Shown in pieces: positions 11,511-23,700 of a stretch of DNA of 64,000 bases. Made by a program: the position numbers and the translations under genes. The DNA is from Diadema setosum (taxonomy: Eukaryota > Echinodermata > Echinoidea > Diadematoida > Diadematidae). The notes under the pieces are model-generated. The model was given only the letters and a program-made list of their open reading frames with translations. It did no database searches and was not told the DNA's origin. The DNA is taken from the NCBI GenBank assembly GCA_033980235.1, contig CM067067.1:4287289-4351288 (forward strand), given 5' to 3'. The stretch's first letter is position 1. Each line of letters begins with the position of its first letter.

Positions 11511-13161
11511 GTAGATAGGCCCAAGGTTCTTCTGTCTTCTCAAACTTAAGCATTTTTCATCTTGTTCTTTAGCTATGCCTAAATGTTTGCATTGAATTCA
11601 GTCAAGATTATATTGGAGCTTTAGGGCTACTTGCTCGAGGCATGCAGATATTTTGGACCCTTTTGGAAAAAGGAAAGGATAAAAAAATATGACATTTGCT
11701 TATCTTCCAGCCATTTCTGGTACACATTGATGCTACACATGAATTAATGTGGATACTTTTTCAAGTGATGGCATATTCTCCATATTTGAAAGATTTTATT
11801 TGTTTTCATATGTAGATAATCCGTGTTGGATAAATACTCATTAGTGTTGCATTAGGTCACTTAATTCTGCTGACATAATATGGGAGGAGAGACTTATCTT
11901 AGCCATTCATCATCATCTTCACCATCTTCATCAAAGTCACCATCGTCACATTGCTGGGGTCCAAAGTCTCTCTCCTTCTCTCTTACAAACATGTCATTCA
12001 TACTCTAAATCATGTCCTTCTTCATCTCTCCAGTTTTTTAGAACCGTGCCGTCACTTCAGCCATACTTCCCAGAGTACCTTGGTGAGTGTGGTCGAGTGA
12101 TCCTGACTGAGACCAGCGGTTCACCACTGGCTGCCTACCTCCCTGCATCCTGGGAGGACAGGGTGGGCGTGGCCATTAAAGTCCTCCAGATGGTGGAGGA
12201 CTTCTACTCCTCCAGTGACAAGTGGCTCATCTTCCTCTGGGACTTCCAGTACGAGAACTTTGCAGTGACTCCACAAGGCCAGCTCAGGGTGGTCAACCTT
12301 GGAAGCATCATGGTGGTGGACAAGGAACTTGTCTCAACCAGTAAGTCCTCTTCATCACAAGTATTAAATGCAAACTGCTTGCCCTATGCACTGTATCACC
12401 ATGTTTACATTGAGAGTGAATGTCTTCTGTAGTATCAGTTTGCATAAATGATAAATATTCAATTCAGCTAACATCTTATTGTTCAATACCACGCATAAAC
12501 CTGTGACTGCTCGATCAAATTTTTTGCCAACAAATTGATGGCACAAGTATTTTCAAAACTGATGTTTGCAGAACATGTTGTCTACTAGAAATAGCAGTTG
12601 TAAGGATATGATCATTATGTATTGTTGCCATATTCAGTCATTTCCTACAGTAGTAATAAACTTTAAAGCTCTTCAAGTTTGTTTGTTGCTTGTTTGTTTG
12701 TTTGTTTGTTTGTTTTTGTTTTTTATTTTGGGGGGGGGGAGGGGGGTTAAACTATTTTGCATACTTTGTCATTGTTGATACAGCTCAAACTGTACATGAC
12801 AAGTGGAATCAGAAAGCTTTGGTTTCAGAAATTAAGGTCAGTCTTTATTCATGGGGGTTATGCTGATGGGGTATTTGGAATGAGAAAAGTCCTATTATTG
12901 TGTTTTAGGCACTTAACAAAGAAGGTAAGTTGTTTCATTCTTATATTAGAAAAAATTTAGGATCTGTGAATGACTGATGTGATGCTATTTAAAGAAAACT
13001 TTTAGCTACTAAAAATGATGAGTGGTATACCCTCTGGATTCTTCTAAGCACATCAGTATGCTCTCTTCCATAGTGACTAGAACTATCCCAAGATCTGAGT
13101 TGATGGTCTCTAAACAAATACGCCCAAAGCCTGGCACCAAACAGCTAGGTCAATCATTAAC

Positions 13162-13192
<31 letters not shown>

Positions 13193-16100
13193 GCACACAC
13201 ACACACACACACACACCCTGACAAACACACAGACACACACAAAACATACACGCTCAGACACAGGGAAACATCACACCAAAGTGTTTATCAAAATGAAGAT
13301 GGTGAAAAGTTTGCAATACTGGTCAATTTGCTTGAATTTCTCCTAATTCTTTTCATGGCTATTCTTCCAGTGTTTTTTTGTTTTTTTGTTTTTTTGTTTT
13401 TTTATGAACTATCTTAGACTTCAACATTCTTCAAATTAATGATTCATGCATCAAGTTGTTTTTACTGCAATTGATTGACAAAATGCCCTTTATTAACACA
13501 AATGCAGCATTCATGTATTTGATATTATTTGTTTCTCACCACCACTGTTTCCTATTATTCAGAGTCCTAAATATGACTATGTGTTCATAGTCCTGCAAAT
13601 AATATTGAAAACTACAAAGTAATGTTTATTAATCTCAAAGCAGTCATTATCCAAAGTTAGCAACAGTGTCAATTTCTAAAATTTCCATGTTATATGGGGG
13701 CAGAAGCTCTATATTTCATGTGATACATGGACTTTACAATATATTCAGTTTAGGCAATCATGATATTTGATTAGCATATTAGTGTGAGAAATACTCAAAA
13801 TATTCCACAGAGTGAATATTGCTATGAATGAATCATAATAACTTCTTTCCATTAGCATGGTAAAAGCAGGGCAGTTTTCATGTTGAATTTTTGTGAAATG
13901 GTCAACACAGATATCAGATGCTTTGTGACAATACAGTTAAGTTAACGTAATGGTTTTAACAACTCATAATAACTGTAAAGAGATAAAAGAGTCAATGACT
14001 ACAGCAAAGAAAATCCTTTGTGTCATAGTAAGAAGATTAACTTTTGTTTTACAAGATTTCGTGTTGTGTTCACAGACAACAAAAGGGATGCATATATGCA
14101 CACTGTCTCTCCTTGAATAAAACTTGTCATCATTTCGATTGCATAAGAGGCTTTAGTCTTGTGTAAGCTGTTTCCCAAACATGCTAGCATGTTAGTGATC
14201 TGCCAAAAGCATGGAAATTCAAATTTGAAGGTCTCATCTGGAAAGGAAAGAGATTAAAAAAAAAATGTTGCCTTCCCAAACTAGCATTTCATCCACAGAT
14301 GAAAAGGATGTGAGCCATGATAACAGTGCATTGGTTTTAAACGTGACTTTATTTAAACTGACAGTTTCCACCGTCAGTATGTTATGTCATTTAGAGTCTG
14401 TGTGTATGAGATGAATGCAATAAGAATTGTGACCCGCTGCAACAAAAAGGTCCGAAAGTCACGCACGGTCGAAGCCATGAAAATCATGTTTGAAGTCAGA
14501 GTATTAAAATTGGTCAAAACTTACGATTTTCTGATGTTGATATATTATTGGAGTCTAACATGTCTTCTGTCATCTGTCAAAATTCTGAAGCAAAATGATC
14601 AAAGGAAAGACCAAAAAATAGCATTTTTCTGAGCCATGTTTTTTTGGCGTTTCAACGAAGCAGAAACTGGTTCGAAAATTTGGATTGAGCGCCATGATAG
14701 GTTCTGCCCCTAACAACGACCAGAGTGATCTCATTGGTCAGTGTGCTGCTTGCTGCTAACCGAAGCGTGAAGCTCGCACACTGCCCAGTCGACTGGTGCG
14801 TGCGGGCGGGGTGCGCTATGCTCAGCCGCTTCTCACATCCTGGTCACTGATTGGTTGGTGAGGAGACCGCCGACGCTGATGTGCTTGAATGAACTCTTCG
14901 GGGGTTGCTAGGGCTTACCTTCTACTGTCCAGAGGTTAAAACTGACTTGCGTGTCCCTTGATCACGATTGCGTCGAAAGGAAGACTTTTAGGCGCTTTTC
15001 TCGAAACAGTGATTTTCCAGACGTCTCGAAATGCTCTCTTTTAAACATCGATATCTCCGCAGCCAATTATTTTTATAAAATGTGTTATATATCAATTTAA
15101 AGCAGAAAGATTAAGGGATTATATCATGCAGTTTTCAAATAATCGACCTCGCCCGACTTTAGGATCATTTTGTTGTAGCGGGTCACAATTGATCATGATT
15201 GAAAAGTGGCAGTTTTGTATCACAGTGTTTGCTCACTTGTGAAGAAGAGGAGATAAAATTTCCATCAGGAGCAAAGTTAAAGCTTGAACATATTTTACCA
15301 CACAGTCCCATGGCTGGTATTGCCTCGGATGATGGAGATTTAAAAGCAACGCTGCACATGTTACAGAATCAAAAGAGCCTCTAGAGATACACATCAGTTT
15401 ATCTCCGCTGTGTTTAGTCTGGCCATCACGAATGTGTCCATTGGTCTCCTAGCGCCAACTCAAATAACCAAGGAGACAGTGTGTTTGGCTAAGCACTGGA
15501 CATTCCTAAGATGACATCCAGATAGGAGTGGGTATAATGTGTTTGTATTTGTAAGCTAGACTCTTTGTTCTTCTCTCGGATCTGATCAAAAATGTAATAT
15601 TTGTGCTGTCTGTTAGTTGTATGTAATGCCGGGATTCCACACATGTTTAGAGGGAACAGACTGGGGCGTGGAGACATTTTAAAGGTCCACAGTATGGTCG
15701 TCTTGTCCCACGTAGTATTGACCTTAATTTTTTCTACAGCAAAGTCGGTTACAGTATAAGTTTGTGTGTCATTTGGATGTCACATCCATGATAAATTAGA
15801 TGCAAAGTATGGAATCATGTTTGACATCCATCACAGATGCCAAAACTCATAAGAAATATTATGATACATCATAGAAAACTGTAAGACAGAATACTAGTGT
15901 GTAAGTCAAAATTGTGAGAATAATAATGATGACTTTGACACATTTCAGCCTTTATGCACACATTTGTCATATTCAGTATGGATTAGTTTTGAAACCCACC
16001 AATAAGGACTAGAAAATACTTGGCTTTTCTTCTCTTAAGAAGAAGAAGAAAAAAAAAAACTAAATAGCAACTGCAAACAGTGCTAAAAAAGGACAGGAAT

Positions 16101-17056
16101 ATTTCGCTGCAATTATTCAAGGGAAATCAAAATGTATAATATTAATTTATGCATGTCTTCATTACTACATCAGCCCAAGTACACTCCAGGTCATTTCCTG
16201 AATAGTTCAAAGTATAGGACAAGAGGAACGTGACAGGCATATCCTGAAACATCATTAATGAAGGATGATGTAAATGGACCTCCAGAGTCTAAAACTGGGA
16301 AGTTTTTTAGTTAAAGTGAAATTACCTCATTATGTGGATCAAGTGAATGCACAAATAGCAGCAGAACACATCAGTGAAGTTTGAGGAAAATCCAACAATC
16401 CATTCAAAAGCTATGCATTTATTGAAGTTTTGATTAAATCCATGTGCTGTTTTTTGCGCAGTATGAAGAAGGCTACAACAGGCTGTGATGTCACAGGAGT
16501 AGAATGATAAAGAAAAAATACACAGAGAATTCTTCTTGTTCACATTTCTAGCATACTGCATCTTTTCAGCAGGCAGGGAGAACATTACCCTTACTCCATG
16601 TCAGTAGCAAGTCAACAAAATATGTATTTGTCAGAACAAACGAAATTTTGTGTAACTCTCTTTATATTTCAAATATATCATTCCATACCTGCGACATCAT
16701 AAATTGTAGCCATCTTATTGAGCGATGATGGAGCTTGGATTTACCTAAAACCTCTAAAACTTTTTCATTTCCAACAGAAACATATAAATATTTTACAGAA
16801 ATTGAATACATAAATTACACGACAATGCATAATAGAAGATGAGTTTACAGAATATTAAGTATACGGAAATGCTGGAAATGGGGAGGAATGCCGAAAAGCA
16901 GTGCTTGTAGGGTACATTCTCTTGACATGGAATACAACAAATCATTAGTAAGAAGCAGAATTACAAAAGAAACTAAGATATGAAAACCTAACTAACCCAA
17001 AACAAACATCTTTGACAAATCCCTACACTATCCCGATGGAGTGACTAAGAAAAAAC

Positions 17057-17092
<36 letters not shown>

Positions 17093-17665
17093 TGCAGTGA
17101 CTTGTAGTGTTGGGCTCATTAACTCACTTGCAAGTGCACAGACAAAACAATAATCATCTCATTAGTGTAATCAGTGCTTATTTTCAAATTTGTGTGAGGA
17201 CCGGATACAAATTTGGCCTTTTGTGAAATGCATAATTTCCTCCGATGTCTGCAGCATTGAGTGATGTGTGACCCAGAGATTTTATTTTCATCATGATATG
17301 GCACCTTGAGACTATGACTGAGGATTTCCACACTTGGTCTGGTCTACCTAGAAAGGCACACACCTTGTTATGCCATGACTCACATGAATCCAGGGACGTT
17401 GTTTCGCCTACCTGTTTACACACATTACCCCATCCGTAACCCCTTACCTGCAAGCTGTAGTTCATCCTTGTAACTGCATTGTATGTCTGGTTTTAGTCAT
17501 GAATGGGTTAACATCATTGGGCCTCTTTACCATTACCTGCCAGTTCTTTCAGGTGCTTTATTATAATGGACCACTTTATCTTCACAATGGATGTCTGTTC
17601 AGCTTAAATGCATTTCGCTTTGTTCCATTGAATGAATGCTCTCATGCATCAAAATCTTCATGCGT

Positions 17666-17718
<53 letters not shown>

Positions 17719-20700
17719 CACATTAAAAAAAACTTGAAAGTTGGCTTGACAAAGAAGTACAGGAAAATTTGTTCCAGATGAGGATTTAATGACAAAATAA
17801 ATGCACAAAGAGGAATAGAGCCATGTCAATTCAGGGGAATCCAACAAAAGTAAAAGAAGTTATGGCTAAAAAAGTTTAGTCAGTAATTTAGTGACTGTCA
17901 GATGTTTTTAACACTGTATTAATCATTGCTTGCTGATCATCACTTATACATCATTCACTTCATGTTCTTTTACATCGTGAAAGATAAAGGGTAATAACCC
18001 TTCCATTGTAATGGAAGAACGATTTTGGACTTATGGTTAATTTTGGGGTTAAACTAAGTATAAACATATATATTTTTGTTTCACTGTTTTAAAGGCAGCC
18101 GGTCGTCGCAGGCGATTCGCAGCTCAGTAGAAAAGCACGACAAGCTGCTCCTCCCGTTATTGTACCCCCGTACGTACCGAATGCCGAACACGACGATACG
18201 CAGCGCACCAGCGAAAACCAGATGGGGCACGAGCGCCGTGCGAGCTGTCCACTGTAATTTCAACATGGACGCCCGAATACCTACCGAATGGGGCCGAATG
18301 GGTGCATGCACAAAACCGCACAACAGCCATGCGCATGAAAATCTCTCCCGGTCCGCGACACAACAAGTAGTGAGAGCTGTCGGGTGTACGTACGTACGTA
18401 TCTGGCTCCAGTCTCTGTTTCTAATGCACTATGGTGCCAATTTCAGCAATCTAAGCAATAATATTTCAAAATGTCTGAAAATATTATATAACAATATCAT
18501 AAATTATTCATATATTACGTTGTTTAATATTTGGTATTTATAAATATGCTTTGATGAAGAAATATTAAAACTCTAAGCTTCATGTATAGCAAGTTGCAAT
18601 GCATATGGCCATATGGCAGGTTGTTATGATCTCATCGTGCAATGTTGTCTGCTGCGTCAGCTGCATGTGTTATACGTACAGCTTACAGTACGTTGGGCCG
18701 GATCGTAACATAACAAAGTTGATAGAAAGTCGTCGGTACCGGTATGTCAATATCAATATTGTGTGTGGTATGCGTGTACTGTTTGCAATAAAAAGTGCTG
18801 TACTGTTTCGGCTTAGCCTTGGCTTTGGTTTAGTAATGAAACCTCACAATGGAGATCAAACAGCCGTCCAACTCGAGGCAACGTATCTACTTGTTTGACG
18901 CTATCGACGAGTGGAGAACGCAGAGAGACGTGTTCTAGAATAGCTGGAGGACAAGTAAGAGACCAGAGGGGGAGGCTTCAGCGTCAGCGTGCCGATGAAA
19001 AATTTGCTTTCCACTTGCTGGAGTTGCATGAACAGTTTTGCAGGATTTTTTATTTAGAATGTGCAAATTCGTGTTACGACATGCACGGTGGAATTGTGTT
19101 GTCACGGCTTACGCCAATCAAGCAACCCCAGCTGGCCAATTAGTCAACAACTTCAAGGAATCCAGATCCAGATGATGTGTAAGTAGAAGTCTACACATGA
19201 ATCAATGATTGAAGTGGAATGACTTTTTCTAATCTAGTATCAGTAACTTTAGGGCATTTGCGTTTGATCAACAAGTAGGCCTATTTTTTATGTATAATTC
19301 CGCGAAAAACTTCTCTAAGTTCTCATTTATGTCAAATTATGATAATGCCGTAATTGAAATGACATTTGCTGGGTCAGTTTAATGTCATTAGTCCCATTAA
19401 ATGAGAAGTTTTTCATATCAATCATGTTATGCAAATTCCCCAAGAATATGATTTACGATTTGTAAATAAATTTAAAAAAAATGAATAGATCTATCGCAAG
19501 CTAGTAGTCGCAATGTAGTCTAACCCAATAGATCTGGTAGAACTCTAACGTTTAAACAGGGGAACTATAGGTTCAAAGATGATAGATCTAACAATAATAG
19601 ATTCTAGTTTAGGCCCTACTTCGACTTGAAGGTATGTCGGTCGGTGCATGGCCCCTTACGGCCACAGGTACACTGTGCAGTGCAACTGTGGCCGTTAGAC
19701 CTGCACGGGCACAGTCGCTTCCCCGTCCTGAATTTACACACGCCAGGGCAAATATGGTTGGACCTACTACTAATCGACCGCCTAATGTTTATCTGCTTGA
19801 TAAGAATATTTAATACTGAAATTCACGTAAGAAAAAAAAAACTTGACCTACGTGATTGAGAAAATCCAGCTCTATCAAATACCGTTGTTCCGTTAGTTTT
19901 CGGTTCGAAGTTTCAGTGCAAAAATATCGCCGACGAACTTGCGTGGCCTCGTTTCAGCTCCCCGCGGTAAAATGTTTTTGCATTGACAATGCACGCAAAC
20001 CGAGTTGTATTGAACACCGTGTTGTACGAAGCTTTTTAGAAGCCTTTTAGAAGCTTCCATAGACATTACATTGTGCTGTCATTACGATTCGGTGAAAATA
20101 TTCATTCGAAATTTTGTCCTTGATTAAAACCATTAATGAACAATGAATTATCGCGTTTTCCCACACCATCCTCATCTACATTCAAAGCCAATCCATTTTT
20201 ATGTGCTTTGCGCGCAGAGAAGTGCGTACTAAATGTTCAGTGCGCGAATTATACGCGGTCGGTTTCAATAAGGGTGGTCGATATGTAGTAGGGCTACCAT
20301 ACAAGACACAGGGTCTCCGACCCAATCGTCCGCGTTCAGAATGGACAACTCGGCGGTAATATCCGCTACCCATGACAATGTGTCATCGTCCATGATGGCC
20401 ACCCTACCTATATAATAATCTGATCTGACGATTACAGTGTAGTTAACGAGTGACGACGATCGACGGTGCGATGAAGAGAAGGCGTACACTGTAGTCGTAC
20501 GAAGTATAGGCAGCTAGCTACTATAGCTCATGCGAACATTGCATCACACAGTACATACAGTATACCATACATTCAATTCACATTACACAAAACGTACTCC
20601 CCGCGCTCAGATCAATCAAGCGAGCAAACGAGATACTATAGCGCGATACATTGCTTTAGGGATGTCTTGCGCACACACACATTTCGCTTCGTAGCAACTT

Positions 20701-23700
20701 CGGAAGCGAGTTTACGTGCTGCCGCCCGCGGCTGAAATCTGTCCATGTATCCTCGCGACTGGGTGTCTTTAAAGGCAAATCATTAATGAATTGTCACATG
20801 GATCAACAGTTCTGCATAGCATATTCTTTAAAAAAAGTTATTGAGCGTAATGGTATAGGACTGCTTGGTTATTTTCTGCCTTCAAATTCCTCTTGCAAAA
20901 CATACATGGATGATACATGCAGTTGCAAACAGACTCTAGAAGCTGTAGGAACATGCAATTTTTGATACATAAACATACATTCATTACACTTTCCATTCAT
21001 AAGACTTTTCTAGCTGGATTGGTAAGAAAACAAGCAAATTAAAGGGAAAGCTGTTTTGTGCATTTCAGTCCTGCAGACTATTAACTGATTTCTCAGATAT
21101 CTGTTCAGGATTGGTTTACACAGGGAGGTGACTTACCTCCCTGGTTTACCGTGTGAAATGTCAGAAAAGCATGGCCAGCCAAGGCTGATCCTTGCTTAAC
21201 TTCCACATCCACCTGGGATTCATTTCTGTCTGCATTACTCAAAATTTGAGCACATTTTACTGATTTTTGGACAAGAAAAGTGGTTCTCGGTGCAGTCTTG
21301 GACACTAGCTGTGAGGGCCTCCAGAAGGGCAGACACATGGTCCTAATGATGTGCTTCATATGCTAAATGATTCACAACAGTGTCTTGGCAAGGACACTTT
21401 CTTCTTCATATACATGTGCTGGTTTATCATGCAACTTGGGGGGGGGCACACCTTCCCTCCTATCCACTCTCTCTCTCTCCTCAAACAAAAATCTTTGGTT
21501 TCATATTAAAGATAATAGTCTCTTTTTGCTAGTGTCTTCATTGTAAATCCACCTCCTCCAAAAAAGTAGACTTGTCCATTGAAGTTCTAAATAATTAGTC
21601 AAGACAAGTTATTAATAATTTACTTTACCACCTATAAGACAAAGAGGACATAACTGCTACAAACGCTTTGCCATATTCTTTGATAAGATATCCTGATATA
21701 CTTTATATTAAAAAAACAAGAATAAGGAGCTTTACACACATCATTTACAGTCAGTATAAGTAAATGCTGAAATGGAAAGCAAGTTACAGTCATGAAAGTG
21801 TTTTAAATCCCTGTACAAGTTACTCTTCAGTTAAATAAGTTTTTTCCTTCATTTCTCTTTGACTTTTGCATCTCTTCTTATTTCCGAGAAAAGAAAAACA
21901 GAGAGAACTAAATAGATACTTGTGTAAATACATATACACAATACAGTAAGTACTGCATCCATGGAGGAAAACTATACCATCCTGTTGGACTTAAAGAAGT
22001 AAAAAAAGGCAAATTGGAAATGGGTTCAAGAGAGGACACATGAGAAGGAAGGAATGAATGAGACACCAGTATGCCTCAGCCCTCCCATCGGACAAAGATC
22101 AGCGGACATTGACAGCCAAAGATTTTATCAGTCCCAGTGACGACTCGGTAAGACAGACGAGGGCAGCAGATAAAGAAAGCAGGGGGCTGCGCTGGAAGAA
22201 AGAAGTGGATAAGTGCAGTCTTTCAATGGAAAACAAATACAACAGGAGATATTCTCTTCAGCTTTGGTAGTTCTCGGTGACTTACAGGCTGTCATAGGTG
22301 CACTCCACAGATGTTGTGTCTGTGTTATTAAAAAAAAAAAGACAAATCATTTGATTTATTCAGCTGGGCCTACATCCATCACGAAACACAAAGGAAGAGT
22401 GATTTCAATAGAGAGTCACAACACCCACATATCTTCCCTGAATGCACAATTCAATTGATATCTTATCAGTTTTATCATATACCATATTATTTGATTAAAG
22501 TCACCTTCAGTGCAGCTGGATCAAGGTTAGTCCATATCCCATTAATTCATTTGTCTGGAGGTGGTTCTTGTGTAACACCAGCACACAAGTTCACTCATGG
22601 GGCAGCTACGGGTTACTCCTCGTCATGGCTCTGCTCTTCGAGTCTGAATAGAGTGATAGTACTTGCAATACCACATCTGTGTTCACGTTGCCTGTAATGA
22701 ATAGAAAATAAATGCCAAAAGAATAATAGAAGCTTCATCAATTAATGTAGACCTTTAAAAAAAGTATGGAATTTATAATTTATAAAATTTCACTATGTTT
22801 TCATCCAGCGGAGATTAGAAACCTCACATATGCAACATGGATTAGCAATGATGGCATTGCCTCACATTGCCATACATACAATTCTTTACTGAATTTTCTG
22901 TATTTTCACATGAAATCAAAAAGGCACAAATTGTAGTCCTCACATCAAACTTATTAGATATTTCAATAGGCTAGGAATGATGACTTTTACGGGAAAGAGG
23001 GTTGTAGTTGCTGCATTATCAACCCTAGACATTGTTTGTCATGATTTTTTTTTTCACAAAGTAACGCAAAAGTTGTGTTGATAATGATCATTACCTCTGC
23101 TAATTAGCATGCTGTGACCAATATCACAATTATATGAACACATATGACAACCTGAACTTTTTCATAACTTTGTATGTATGAAATGTATTGTGTTTGTGAA
23201 AATCAATTTAACATGGTATGAATTTGCACTTTGAAGCATGTCTTTTCATTATGGCATGATGATGTCCCGTGGCACAAAAACTTGATTGAGAGTTGCTCTG
23301 ACCTAATCTACCCTCATGCCTACCCCAGACCACCTGAAGAGGCAGTGGACAAAAATGGAGCCTGCCTAGATGCCGCTACTCCTTCTTTGTGGTTGGCGTA
23401 GACCTATTTTGAGGCTGGCTCCAGCCACGCCTTAGGCAGACCTCGAGTGGGTGATGCATGGGTCTCTCTCCGTCTCCCTGCCTCCTGCTGCCTTTGAATA
23501 GTATGCTACCAACTGCAAGTATGAATGTCAGGTTGAGGACGACATCACTAATAATCAGACTGACATAGAGTATCCAGAAAATCTGCTCTGTTAAAGGGAA
23601 GTTCATCCTGACATCATGTTGCTTTGTGTGAAAAACAGAAAAAAAAATCAGAGAAGATAGGTGAAATTTTAGGGAAAAAATAAGGCACACAAAAAAAGTT

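Larger units (their letters stand above)
16581..18075 (+). other. DIPK2 intron sequence with microsatellites
   Basis: Contains (TA)n at about 17060-17090 and (CA)n at about 17665-17714. No exon is supported. Confidence 0.6.

Noticed and set aside
13022..13417. Thr-His repeat open frame
   Set aside because: Produced by the CA microsatellite.
15199..15384. 61-codon frame after the TIR element
   Set aside because: Looks mildly coding but lacks homology I can name and has no splice partner.
18076..18543. 155-codon frame in the CpG-rich tract
   Set aside because: Open frames occur on both strands here because stop codons are rare in GC-rich DNA; no recognisable product, so recorded only as part of the tract.
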